Assembly: GCA_024180945.1 (NCBI GenBank)
Contig: JAKSGN010000006.1
Span: 4,402,001-4,466,000, forward strand
Length of the DNA stretch: 64,000 nt
Source: Macrophomina tecta
Lineage: Eukaryota > Ascomycota > Dothideomycetes > Botryosphaeriales > Botryosphaeriaceae
Reading direction: 5' to 3'
Part shown: one piece after another, positions 33,288 through 43,175 of the stretch
Position numbering within the stretch: the stretch's first letter is position 1
Layout of the letters: every line of letters starts with the position of its first letter
Made by a program: the position numbers and the translations under genes
The notes under the pieces: generated by a model
The model's database searches: none
The model's input: only the letters and a program-made list of their open reading frames with translations
What the model was told of the DNA's origin: nothing

Positions 33288-35095
33288 GGCTTCGGATAGC
33301 CATAGACTTCACTGTGCATGTAGTCTTCCCATTCGTTGACTTGAAGGTATGCTTGTTTCCAGTTGGTCCATTTATTGGTGCGCAACTGTTTCCGCTGGTA
33401 GACTATGTCCTTTCGCACCTGGTATCGGAAGGTTGGCATGTTGAGTTTCTCGTCCGGTATCCACTGAAGTGTGTGGTTCTGGATGGTTGCCGTGCCGTGT
33501 TGGCAAAGAATCCTTGCTAACTCTCGGAGGGAGTCGTAGTCTGCTTGCTGTCGAGCAGTCATTCCTTGATGATGGAGCGTCACGAGTGCGGTTTCCTTTG
33601 TGACGATGAGTTCGTACTTCTTTCCATCTTGCTCGATTCGGGTTTCCCAGAGGGTCCCTTGGCGCCATGTCCACAGCACCGTGAGGGCCAATCCTCTCTC
33701 GTGGGGAATCCAGATTACCTGGGCGAGTTGATCGTTCTCGTCCGTCATTTCTGCGCTAATCCCGTACTTGGCTGCAAGGCGCTCGAGTTCCGGAAGGGTT
33801 GTGGGGTCCGGCACAGCTTCTGCTTCGCTGTCCGTTGAGTCGTATAGTTCTCCGGTTTCGCTGTTCGCGAGCTCCTCGTCCAAGGGGAAGCTGTTAATAA
33901 TATCGTCGGTCTCGATGACTTCTTCGTTCCTAGTCATCATACCGAATTGTCGCGGTTCGTGGGGGTACCATCCCGATATGTCTTTGCTGCTTTGGTGCAT
34001 CTGGCAGTCATCGTCGTAGCAGGCTGTCCAGTGCAGCGTATCATGGTTGTCTTGGCGGGATGCGACCGATGCTTCGCGCTGAGCGCTCGAGGTCTGCTTT
34101 CCATCCTTCTTGTTTCGAGGGTTCTGCGGACACTTGGGAGAAAAGTGTTTGTCACTGCCGCAGGTGATGCAGAGTCGATCCTTGTAGCGCTGTTTCTGTT
34201 CGTCCGTCCAGTTCGGATTAGGTCCTTTGGGCTTCTTGTTGCTGTTTCGACCCTTATTTCCTTTCTTATCATCTTGACGGTTGGCGGCGTCGAGGGCCAT
34301 AGCGTCTCCGCCTTCGAGGGTTGTTCTTTCACGGCGAGGCTTCGAGGTGTTGGCTTGTCGAGAACCCATTTTCCATTCGTACATGCGACCGTCGATCTGA
34401 GACGCAAGGTCTACCATCTTCTGGAAGGTGGATGGGTATTCGTGGGTAATCATGTTCTTCTTGACTTCTTCCTTCAGGCCTTTGTAGAAGAGGTCGCGGA
34501 AAGTCTCGTCTGACCATTCGAGGTAGGCTGCAAGCTGTTGAAACTTGGTTGCGTAGACAGCTACAGACCCTAGTTGTTTAACGGTCATGATATCGTTAGA
34601 GGCTTTGCGGACTTCATCCCGATCGTTGAAAGTGGCCCTAAGGTTGTCTGCGAATCCCGTGTAGGTGCCGAAGATTTCCTTGGTCTTTTCTCGTCTCTTC
34701 TCGAGAGAGTGTTCGTTGGCTAGGTGGTCGCGAAGGTATGGTTCCATCCATGCCTCTGCCGTTCCTCTGAGGTAGGTTGATGCGAAGAGTACTTCCTCGG
34801 CGTCGCTGTCGAATTGCGCTTGATTGAACTGGAGGTAGCGTTGCATCTGGAGTAGGAATGATTGAAGCTTCTTCCTGTCCCCATCGAACTTCTCGGGTGC
34901 CGCTACTTTAACCTTAGTAGCGCTCCGCTTTGTCGTGTGCTCGATCAGTCGAGCGTTCTGAGTCTTCAGCTCCTCGATGAGCTGCAAGAGCTCAGCTCTG
35001 GTGGGCTCCGTTTGCTGTGCGGGCTGAGCTGGCCCCTGGACACCCTGAACCTGACCCTCGGCCGGGTCGACCTCCATCTGAGATCCTGGTGCCAT
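33278..35095 (-). CDS. Gag capsid/nucleocapsid protein
   Basis: This is a 605-residue frame. An N-terminal Gln/Pro-rich segment precedes a retrotransposon Gag core (FDGDRKKLQSFLLQMQRYL, AEAWMEPYL, FRDLFYKGL). A basic linker leads to one zinc knuckle, CITCGSDKHFSPKC, of the CX2CX4HX4C type. An acidic region (ETDDIINSFPLDEE) and a C-terminal extension of about 180 residues follow, the latter unusual for a minimal Gag. It ends in AAA AAC TAG at the frameshift site. The protein would form virus-like particles in the cytoplasm and package element RNA. Confidence 0.93.
   Translation of the reverse strand: MAPGSQMEVDPAEGQVQGVQGPAQPAQQTEPTRAELLQLIEELKTQNARLIEHTTKRSATKVKVAAPEKFDGDRKKLQSFLLQMQRYLQFNQAQFDSDAEEVLFASTYLRGTAEAWMEPYLRDHLANEHSLEKRREKTKEIFGTYTGFADNLRATFNDRDEVRKASNDIMTVKQLGSVAVYATKFQQLAAYLEWSDETFRDLFYKGLKEEVKKNMITHEYPSTFQKMVDLASQIDGRMYEWKMGSRQANTSKPRRERTTLEGGDAMALDAANRQDDKKGNKGRNSNKKPKGPNPNWTDEQKQRYKDRLCITCGSDKHFSPKCPQNPRNKKDGKQTSSAQREASVASRQDNHDTLHWTACYDDDCQMHQSSKDISGWYPHEPRQFGMMTRNEEVIETDDIINSFPLDEELANSETGELYDSTDSEAEAVPDPTTLPELERLAAKYGISAEMTDENDQLAQVIWIPHERGLALTVLWTWRQGTLWETRIEQDGKKYELIVTKETALVTLHHQGMTARQQADYDSLRELARILCQHGTATIQNHTLQWIPDEKLNMPTFRYQVRKDIVYQRKQLRTNKWTNWKQAYLQVNEWEDYMHSEVYGYPKPKN
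33281..33287 (-). promoter_or_regulatory. A-AAA-AAC slippery heptamer (-1 ribosomal frameshift site)
   Basis: Read on the element strand, gag ends CCA AAA AAC TAG, a classic X-XXY-YYZ heptamer in the zero frame directly before the stop. The pol frame is exactly -1 from gag. Five bases downstream, GGCCC can pair with GGGCC about 22 bases further on, giving a possible stimulatory stem. Confidence 0.8.
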
Positions 35096-35186
35096 TGCTG
35101 TTTCCTAAACTCGTTAGGGGGTGATACCTTACCCGATGAGACTTGATCTCGGAACCTTCCTCTCCTTGCAAGGATGGTGGTCAAAG

Positions 35187-35675
35187 TGTAACGAGCGGGC
35201 CTCTGCCTCTAAGGATCCAAACACCGAAGAGGGAGAAAACCTGTCGAGGGGGTTTTCCTTGAGTGGGTACAAGAAGAGGGTGAGAGCAAGTCGAACACGT
35301 GACAAGACTGAGCACTGCGTGCGAAGGCCGTGTTACTAACAATGTGCTGAATTGTTATTGAAGTTGACCACGAAGGTCAAAGCTATCTAAGGAGTGTGGT
35401 TTATATACAAGTAGGAAAGTGTATACAATCTAGTTTCTGATCCGTCTGCTCTGTCCCTCGGGAGGGCGGTGACCTTGGGAGCAGACAGAGTAGCTTGTCC
35501 TGCTCTGGGTGCTCTGTGGTGTTCCGGTCCGAGCGCCTTCGGAGCAGTGAGAGCACTATCTTGGCGTCACGTGCTTCACGTGAGCGCGCGTGGGTCCTTT
35601 CCACGCCGCACCCGAGCTCCCCACTTACTACCTCATCCTGCTGTTCCCTAACCCTGTGGAGGCTGCGCCGTAACA
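35187..35675 (-). repeat. right LTR (5' LTR of the element)
   Basis: It has the same 489 bp as the left LTR, with no difference found on visual comparison. The internal side begins CTTTGACCACC on the element strand and lacks the TGG expected of a conventional tRNA primer site, so the priming mode is unresolved. Confidence 0.97.
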
Positions 35676-35680
35676 CCCAA
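35676..35680. repeat. target site duplication CCCAA, right copy
   Basis: It is the direct repeat of 27878-27882. Confidence 0.95.
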
Positions 35681-37046
35681 GCGCAGTGTAAATACGTGTC
35701 AAATGTTTCGCTTTTGAAGCGGCTCAAGCTCAGCCCCTTATGGGGGCCTAACATACGGTTACTCGCTTCCGTGCTCTTTCACACGAGGCTACCACCCCGG
35801 CTATTTTTGCCGCTTCATCGTTGCTACATACTACTTAGGAGAATTATGTTTAACCAGCAGACATTTTCCGCCCTTCTCTTACCCGGACGATTTGCCCTTG
35901 GCAGGCTTCGTTCGTGACACACCGCAAGCAATATTCTAACTCGACCAAATATAATACTGGCAAGGTAAGTCACACAGGAGGGCATTGGATTGCAGATCAA
36001 CATAAGAGACTATCAAGGGAAGACGTACGGAGCACTTGGTAAAAGACATTCACTACACACGTTAGCTTAAGAGTTCTCGTCCATTACCCTCTTTGGCGGC
36101 GGAAGCGGAGCAAAGGCGGCTAGAAAGCGGGTAGAATGGATATTAGCATTATGAAATATCAAATCATTGATCAACGCTTCGGTAAAGTTGTTGACAGGCA
36201 ATCCGCCTCAGGATTGGGCTGCCCTCCTGTTCGGATGAAGTGGCTCGCATACATCACCCTGCGCTTATATAGACCTCCCGCCTCGCTGTCCGTCCCCATT
36301 CCAATCCATCTCTTATCTAATTCCTTGCCGCTTCGCCCCATGTCTCTTAAGGTAGCCTCTTTTTTGGGATCAAAATCGGCCTCCAAGCCCCGGAAGCTGC
36401 GTTAAAGCCGAGCATTGACCAATAACTCTGGGTGGTTAAGCATAGGAGCATTCCTAGTATAAGAGCTGGAGCCTTTCTCCCTTTCCCTAGCCACCCCACT
36501 CAGTGGGAGTTTCCTCACACACATCATTTGGTTAGGCGCTACCTTTTGCATTACTCAATACAATCATGAACTACATCGTCTATTGCTGACCCCCAAGCCC
36601 CAACTGGCCATACCGCAGTGGATTGGAGAGATATGCGCCTAAGCGGACGGAAGGTAATGGTGGTGATGGCGGGGAGCTACCATATCTTTCTGAGATTCTG
36701 GTTGAGGCCAAGCAATGGGAGGCTAGCGTACTCGGTCATGAAAATTGCCCTCACCCGGTCCAGGAGACGATAGATGACGGTAGCCGTCCAGTCATCTCGC
36801 AAACGCGCGCGAGAGCAGCGATCAAGGGTGGTATCGCGCACATGTGGGCAACTCAAGCAACAACGAAGTGACCTACGCTTGCATGTGGTTTCGTAGACGA
36901 CTAGACCACCCACGAAGAAATTTGCCACCAGTGCGCAGAAACGACCAGGCGGTACTTGTTACACTAGCAAAAGTACGACGCCGCACTATTACTAGTACGG
37001 GCTAAGATGCCATATATTCTAACAGTAATACTTCGGAGACCAGCGC
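35681..37046. other. intergenic, no supported gene
   Basis: The sequence between the complete element and the solo LTR has mixed composition. Frames are short and without motifs. Taken together with the left flank of the chromovirus, it is the original host sequence split by the insertion. Confidence 0.5.
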
Positions 37047-37051
37047 TCCGT

Positions 37052-37488
37052 TATAACGAGCGGGCCTCTGCCTCTAAGGATCCAAACACCAAAGAGGGAG
37101 AAAACCTATCGAAGGGTTTCCTTAAGTAGGTACAAGAAGAGGGTAAGAGCAAGTCGAACACGTAATGAGACTAAGCACTACGTGCGAAGGCCGTGTTACC
37201 AATAGAGTCCAAATTCTATTATTAAAGTTAACCACGAAGGTCAAAGCTATCTAAGAAGTATGGTTTATATACAAGTAGAAAAGTATATACAATCTAGTGT
37301 AGCCGTCTGCCGCCGTAGCTATCATGGGCGACAGTAGCCCTATATCGCCCGGGCTTTCGTGGGCGACAGGTAGGTCGGATGGGCTAGTCACGTGATTGGG
37401 ATCACGTGATGACTCTCTCTGCCTAATCCTTCCCGATTCCCTTCCCTTCCGACCTCCTCATCTCTACTGTGGAGGCTGCGCCGTAACA
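37052..37488 (-). repeat. solo LTR of the same chromovirus family, RIP-mutated
   Basis: It aligns with the 489-bp LTR at both ends, with an altered middle-to-end section after about 37300 that accounts for the shorter length (437 bp). It is flanked by the five-base duplication TCCGT (37047-37051 and 37489-37493), so it is a genuine insertion reduced by LTR-LTR recombination. Relative to the intact LTR, changes are mainly G-to-A in TpG context on the plus strand (CpA-to-TpA on the other), the RIP signature. The terminal TG has itself become TA. Confidence 0.93.
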
Positions 37489-39784
37489 TCCGTCAGCAGA
37501 GGATATTAGGGCAGAGGGCCAGGGGGCCAGGGGCGGTGCAGCTATATACTAAGTAGGTTTAGCTTTTTGAAGGCCATAGCTAGCTACTTTCTTCCAGCGA
37601 GTACGACTTACTCAACACCAGACAATACGATCAGACTTGCTTCTCACTTTTTTTCGTTTTGGGACGGCGCCACAACGGAGGGGAAACGTTAACAGCGCTT
37701 GACGTAACCGCGGCCCTAATAATGGACGCGACCATATGCACAGGATGTAGGTGCCGTCGCGGGCAACATCTAAGAGTATAGAAATACCAAACGAGAAGAG
37801 CAAGGGCTAGTGAAGCGCCAAGCAACTGATGGGATGCCCAAAGCGCTTTCCAGGCCCAAGAGCGGTTCCCCCGGTTTCCGGAAGCGCGGGTAGTAACTTC
37901 TCTACTGTTATAGAGGACGACTCAGGATAGAACTCTGGTGCGTTGATTCTAGGATACGATGATTTTTGGTTATCTAGTATAGGGTAGGAGCAACACCTGC
38001 AAGCATTGACCTGCAAAGTTCTGTAATTGGTAGGCATGATTTACTTGTAGCCAGGGGCGTAGCTCCATCATCTGCGCCCTCTGCCAACTCGTGAAGCGAC
38101 CCCTTGAATTGCGCCCGACAACCCTAGGCAGCGGGCGTAAACGCACCCGCACCCCACTTCCGGCAGCGTCATTAATTATCAATGTCGACGGAGAGCCTCG
38201 AATTCGAACCCTGGTGTCCATCTCCTTGAGCGATGGTGATAACAATACCGATAGTAACGACGAGACACCCGACTCAGTAGCTTCTTCATAGCAACGGTGC
38301 CCGCCCCGGGTAGTCCTAGCGGAGAACCGGTATCTTGTTAACCTCTGCTGAAGTGTCCAGTCCGCCAGTTGCGTGACGGAAGAAGAGTGAGGTGCTTGGA
38401 TCAGTGGGAAGGATATGGGCCAGAGCGCAAAGACTGGGTTTGTCGGAGGGATGTGCATCTCCGAGCTTGTTAAGGCATTTCACGCGTCTACGTCTCGACA
38501 AGTTGCTACAAGCTTGTTGGAGTTTGGCAGGGACTGATCAAGGAAGAAAAAGTGGAAAATACAAAGCGAGCTCTGCACGTTCTCCTAAATGGCCCGTGCC
38601 GTGCAGATTCAACCGGAGATGTGGAGCCGCCCGAGCTAGTTCGCGGAACGATATTGCCCATTCCTTGGTGCCTGCCTTTGGCCAATTCCAGTTTGAAGGG
38701 TCTGCGGGACACAGGAGGGCCTCCTGTTGCTGCTCTGGCTTCTTGGGGATGAGTTCTATGGTGTCTCGGGGCCCGCCGTATGTTCTGAGTTTACTCCGAA
38801 ATGTCCCCCACCATATACGAGGGCCAAGGGTTCTGCTGGCTAAAGGCCGCGCTAAGGTTCTGCAGCGGGAGGCGGACGAAGATCCAGTCCTCCTGCTTGG
38901 GTTTCTCATCCATTTTAGGCTGCGTCTTTTTGGGGGCGGCTCTGACTTTCCGTCGTCGGTCGTCCATTCGCCAGGGGCGTTTGCCGCCACTGCAGCGTTG
39001 GTGCCGTTATTCCGCGGTGGTTCGTTCTCTCGAGCTTGCGATGGCTACCGTTGTTTCTTTTGTTGTTGTTAGCGTCGTCCTTAGGCCATCATCTGTTTTC
39101 TTCGCCCGGCGCTGGTCCTAAGGCGGGGTAGCTAAGATTTCTCTACGTGCTATTGACGCCTTAGTGTGCTGTTGCGGCACGGGTGTCTGTCCTCCTTCCT
39201 GCATGCTAAGTCTTTGATCGGCTGCGGGCTGTCATCCCCCCGCTTGTAAGCCGCAGAAAGATGTAGGTCCAGTGTTGCCTGATCAGTGCGACCCACTTTT
39301 TATACGATCTGGTGGAGAAGACACATGGTTCTCCTTCCATTCTGGCTGCGGCGACCGCGGACACATCCTCCCGGGCTCGCCCGTGCTTACTCTCTAGCCT
39401 CAGGATGACTTCAATTTTCTGCTGCGCCTCTGAGATGGGTCGATTTGTTGCCGCCGGGGTTCCTCCGAATGCGTGCAGTGGTTACAACAAAATCCTTGCG
39501 AGCCAGAAACGTCCAGGGCTTAATTCCTCCGCCTCGACTCGCAGGTGGGAAATACTGGGGTATCTGCACTCAGTGGATAGGATTTTATGCGTGGGGAAAT
39601 CTCCTGTCGTTAGCGTACGTGAGAACAGCAAAGTGCTACTGTGTTTACGTAAATGGTAGGACTTACTCCTTAAGGCAACTGGCACGGCAACTTGAAGCCC
39701 CTTAGACATCCCTGGCCAATCACGTCCTATTGGTATTCGGAAAACGTCAGGCGCAGCTGGATTTACTTTATGGCAGCTTGCACT

Positions 39785-39902
39785 GTTTGAGCTCAATGGT
39801 TATCCCTTAGAGGGCCTTGGTGAAACTGCAAGCTATCTAGCAATAGCCAAGAGACACTGTACTACATTCAGACATTTTCATCTGGGCTAAATACTGCTGC
39901 AC
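39785..39902 (+). repeat. dispersed repeat copy A (coding-like)
   Basis: It aligns without gaps to 47825-47942 in the same orientation, at roughly 70-75% identity by eye. Both copies read in one frame as a related peptide (ELNGYPLEGLGETA here, ELNGCPSVALRETA there), so an unknown repeated coding sequence is decaying in both places. Confidence 0.7.
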
Positions 39903-40122
39903 GTAAGTTCGCGTCAGACATGTACAAGGGTCACAGTGTGGGGATCTGAGTGAGCGGGAAGATGATGACCCGGTATGGAGGATTTCGCTCGGCCGAAACT
40001 GTGCCACTGTCTAACTGTGCCTTCCGAATATGGCAATGCACGCCCGTGTACCACGATCCTGCCTCTGCATACCAAGACTTTGCCAGGAACGGCTGCTGAG
40101 GGTTGGAACTGACCTGGACGAG

Positions 40123-40130
40123 TATTTAAA
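40123..40130 (+). promoter_or_regulatory. TATA-like box
   Basis: TATTTAAA lies 74 bp upstream of the first ATG of the small secreted protein, a plausible core-promoter position. Confidence 0.4.
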
Positions 40131-40203
40131 TGGCTTCATCACCGCTCTAACTCCATACCACATAGAACTCTTTTCCCCCACAACCGCTCAAGTCATTCTC
40201 AAG

Positions 40204-40578
40204 ATGCAGTTCTCCACCGCCATCATCTCTACGGCCCTCCTCCTTGCGAGTGGTTGCCACGCTTGGACCAATGGCGTCGCGAACAACCGCTTCTACACCA
40301 TCAGGGGCAGTAAGTAGAAGCCCTTACACCGAAAATGAGATGATATTAAGCAGGCCCCAAACTAATCTTCTTATCTAGTCTATGTTCATGAAGCATGCAC
40401 TTATGCGAACACGGAGACTATCCACTACAATGCTTGTGCTTACTGGATTGACGGTGCCGGTAACAAGTTTAATGGACGTATGTATCCCTTAACTATTGTG
40501 AAGAGACATAGCAGCTTCGCATACTCACAAAGCCTCCTAGACTGCAAGTCTTATCCTGGCCAAGTTCTGTGCATTTGA
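40204..40578 (+). CDS. small secreted cysteine-containing protein (effector-like)
   Basis: Three small exons (40204-40309, 40379-40477, 40541-40578) join in frame to 80 residues. Introns have GTAAGT and GTATGT donors and CTAG acceptors. The first 20 residues are a textbook signal peptide ending in CHA before WTNG. The mature chain of about 60 residues has four cysteines (EAC, NAC, HCK, LCI), enough for two disulfides, and is rich in Tyr, Asn and Gly. No family was recognised. Size, secretion signal, paired cysteines and a location among RIP-scarred repeats match the general profile of fungal effectors or antimicrobial small proteins, but that role is inference. A TATA-like box precedes it. 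No lesion was seen. Confidence 0.75.
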
Positions 40579-40731
40579 GATAATGCAGCAGGAGTATGGG
40601 GGCTGTCATGGACGATGGTTGGGTGAAAGGGTTGGGCTACCCAGATCACGCACAGCGCAAACTCGAGTCGCTCTCTCACACACTACCTTTTTCCCAATCA
40701 CCTTTAACGCTGAACAGTTCTAGCATAGTAC

Positions 40732-41250
40732 TTACTTAACTTCAATGAGTCCAACTGCCCTCTTTACCCATATGGCACTTTTTTGCGCCAAACGAGACGG
40801 TGATTCTATGACGAGCTCCCTAACATCTGCTGGCAAATAGGATGGTTGCCTCTCAAACTTATATCGAGTGATGATGGCATCTCTATGAACGTCAGAGCTC
40901 ATATCGATCTTGATTATTTTATCCAAATGCTCCAGGATTCCTTCTTTAGGGGGGGAAGAGGGTGCAATTACAGGCCGCGGAGTCTTCTGCAGTGAAGTCC
41001 TTAGTAATTCGGGAAGAGTGTTCCGTGATCCTGTCTCGTATTCATCTGGACCACCAATAGCGATTAATATTGGGCGGCCAAGTGTCTCTAGGACGGTATC
41101 CAGGAAGCCTTCTAGTTTTCTTGTACTTGTTGCTGGCATAAGCATCCCGGAAATTTGATTTCCCTGGTACCATTCATAGAACATTTTCTCCAGGGTCCTC
41201 TTGGTCGATTTGGCTTGGAGGCCGCAAGTCCTGCAGTCCACAATTAGCAT
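40732..41250 (-). pseudogene. NACHT (STAND/NLR-type) NTPase fragment
   Basis: About 170 residues correspond to the middle of a fungal NACHT domain: TLEKMFYEWYQGNQ, GRPILIAIGGPDEYE at the Walker B position (usually IDALDE), a degenerate SSP motif at the usual SSR sensor site, and the following HLDKIIKIDM, ERQPSYLPADV and SAIWVK blocks. There is no P-loop and no N-terminal or repeat domain. The upstream end stops where the repeat at 41256 begins, and the downstream end meets a TAA right after LIEVK. It is a truncated remnant of an intracellular sensor of the type that controls incompatibility or defence cell death. Confidence 0.75.
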
Positions 41251-41255
41251 ATTAG

Positions 41256-41625
41256 GATAATACAACATGCACACTCTTGGCGTGTAATATAGTACCTTAC
41301 ACGCTTATATAGCAAAATATTTACCTATTTTACTAATACATTTTTTTTTTTCCTTAATGAACTTAACTATGATAATAAATAATAAATAAACTATCTTTTA
41401 GAGTATTAAGTTTAGACCTTTCTCTACTGTTAGAAGGATTAGTAGTTAGTGATTAGATAGTGTTAGATATATGCGTTAGTTCCACCGACCCTAACATCAG
41501 GGGGTGGGGGTAAAAGAGGCTCCCTAGCAATATGGAGTAACTGGACGAGTTACGTCCTTTCGCTCTATTCCAACAGATAGACTAGGGTTAGTATTTTAGA
41601 TTTTCTGCTTACCCCGGTTATAGCG
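41256..41625 (-). mobile_element. second, inverted copy of the AT-rich TIR element
   Basis: The reverse complement of 41256-41470 aligns with 24800-25001, including the terminal GTGTGCACGTTGT-like motif. A further short match (TCTAAAATACTA near 41597-41612) shows that the copy continues beyond about 120 bp of unrelated sequence. The second inverted terminus was not found, so this copy is truncated or interrupted. It abuts the NACHT fragment. Confidence 0.65.
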
Positions 41626-42289
41626 TTAGATTTCTATAGCTTCGCGGATTGGCTCCCATTTTGAGGCCCGCATGACCATGTACCACCAATCAACACTTGG
41701 TGAAGCTATTGTGCCCTTCCCATGGCTCTTTTCATCGGCCCTATCCTCCTCCGCCCGCACTCCACATGACTGACCAACCTGCTGTGGCAGTGTAAGAGCT
41801 AGCATTCCTTTACTACATGAGGCCTTGCTTCCACTATAGAGAGAATGGTGCCGCAGAATACCAAAACACAGATATATTGCAAGACTCCGTTGAGTAGAGG
41901 GTTAATTGATGATGCTATTCAATTGGGCTGGTAAGCGACTGATGGTCCTGCGACGCTTCAAGCTTAGTACACATTTTATCTCCCGAGAGATATCATGCTT
42001 CACAAGACCTCCCCGTGAGCTTTTGCGCGCTCCTCAATCCCAATCTGAGCTCTTAATTTCCACGGAAAAAGCCATCCACCCCGTGCTTTCCACGTTTGTT
42101 CTTCTTCAGCCGGGGCCGATAAAAAATTGATTTCGACTTTCTCCGAGATTCTGGTCTTCGATGCAATCCAGCATCACGTGAACCAAGGGATGTAGCCGTC
42201 CGAAGCTGTCTGCCGGCGAGCTGCTCGATTCAGAACCACAAGGCCCGTCCAAGTTCAGCAGATCCCCCGGTCACGCTGAAGTCAACCTG
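41626..42289. other. intergenic, no supported gene
   Basis: Nothing is recognised between the TIR-element copy and the broken zinc-cluster gene. Confidence 0.5.
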
Positions 42290-43175
42290 CTATGACTGAT
42301 TCCAGGTGCATCGACGAAGGCCCAGCAACCAGTATCCCCCCAACGCCAGCACCCACCCAATCTCCTCGATCGACCACCGCAACAACGTGCGGTAATCCGG
42401 ATCAAGCTGGCGGTAAATAAACGAAATCAGATGAGCGCCCCACCCTCTAACCCACCAAAGCGACTACATACGGTGCAGCAACGCGCTGTAATGCCCCAAG
42501 ATTAGTAGCGCATGTGGCCGGTACTGCGTCAATAGCGGCAGATACCCGTCCGAGATCTTGTAGACCCACAAGGAAGTGCTCTGCACCTCGTAGCCAACGG
42601 GGATGCCGGAGCGCGAGAAGAACGCGAACGCCATTGAGAGCTTGTTCGTTACCTCTAGATAGATGTAGAGTTCCTCTGGGTCGGCGACGTCGCGCTGGAG
42701 GAAGTAGCGCAGGATCACTAGCTGCTCGTGCTCGACGGGCGGCGGGCCCTTTTGGCCCTCGAGCTCGTCGTCCAGCAGCGGCACGTTGGCCTGGCAGATC
42801 ATGCCCGCGATGTTGTCGCTCACGATCCACTCGCGCGACTCGATGGCCACCGACGCCACGCCGCGCAGCAAAAGCAACCAGTTCGTAATCCCGCCTGCCA
42901 TCCCTTTTCCGCTCCCACCATTGCCGCCTCCCCCAGGGCCGGGCAAGGCCGACTGGGGCGTTGCAGTCCGGGGCGCGGCGTCTAGGTAGTCGCATCTTAT
43001 GCTGTGCTTAACGCAGTTCCCGCACCCTGACCTGCTTTCATTGCGCTGTTTGTGTGTGACTGGATTGGCTCAGACGACTCAAAGCTTGCCCCTTACTCAC
43101 CTTGATCTTGTGCCGCTTGCAGTTTGCACAGCCGGTCTTGGATTTGCGGTATCCCTTGCGCGGCCAAGGAGGCAT
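42290..43175 (-). pseudogene. broken Zn2Cys6 transcription factor
   Basis: Exon 1 (43175-43101) encodes a normal start and the first half of a zinc cluster (TGCANCKRHKIK) followed by a GTGAGT donor. After the acceptor the second half reads SGCGNC then IRCDYLD, but the codon expected to give the third Cys is CGC (Arg). The usual segment of over 100 residues between the cluster and the WLLLLRG helix is replaced by a short Gly-rich stretch, suggesting an internal deletion. The frame hits TAG at 42464-42466, where Gln (CAG) is expected in the RMQSxWW block. Conserved-looking protein then continues in the same frame (SLWWVRGW, LDPDYRTLLRWSIEEIGW) to a stop at 42290. Three independent defects make a functional product unlikely. 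Confidence 0.8.

Larger units (their letters stand above)
27883..35675 (-). mobile_element. complete Ty3/gypsy LTR retrotransposon (chromovirus), 7793 bp
   Basis: The element runs on the minus strand. Two 489-bp LTRs (TG...CA) that I could not tell apart by eye bound it, and a CCCAA duplication flanks it. The order from the 5' LTR (right side) is gag, protease, reverse transcriptase, RNase H, integrase, chromodomain, polypurine tract, 3' LTR. The chromodomain places it among chromoviruses. Apparent identity of the LTRs means recent insertion. No RIP-type decay is visible. A one-base frameshift between RNase H and integrase probably makes this copy non-autonomous. An unrelated spliced ORF occupies the opposite strand next to the left LTR. 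A related, RIP-scarred solo LTR lies at 37052. Confidence 0.97.
37494..40203. other. repeat-relic region without a supported gene
   Basis: Several medium frames occur at about 38000-39120 on both strands, but none has a recognisable domain. The one near 38538-38990 (minus) reads moderately protein-like and could be a worn gene. A dispersed repeat copy lies at 39785-39902. Confidence 0.45.

Noticed and set aside
38091..38291. Possible tRNA T-arm near AATTCGAACCCTGG
   Set aside because: The arms of the would-be T stem do not pair and no acceptor or anticodon stem can be drawn.
38538..38990. 150-codon minus-strand frame with moderately protein-like composition
   Set aside because: No family, signal or splice context is visible; it was kept only as a note in the region entry.
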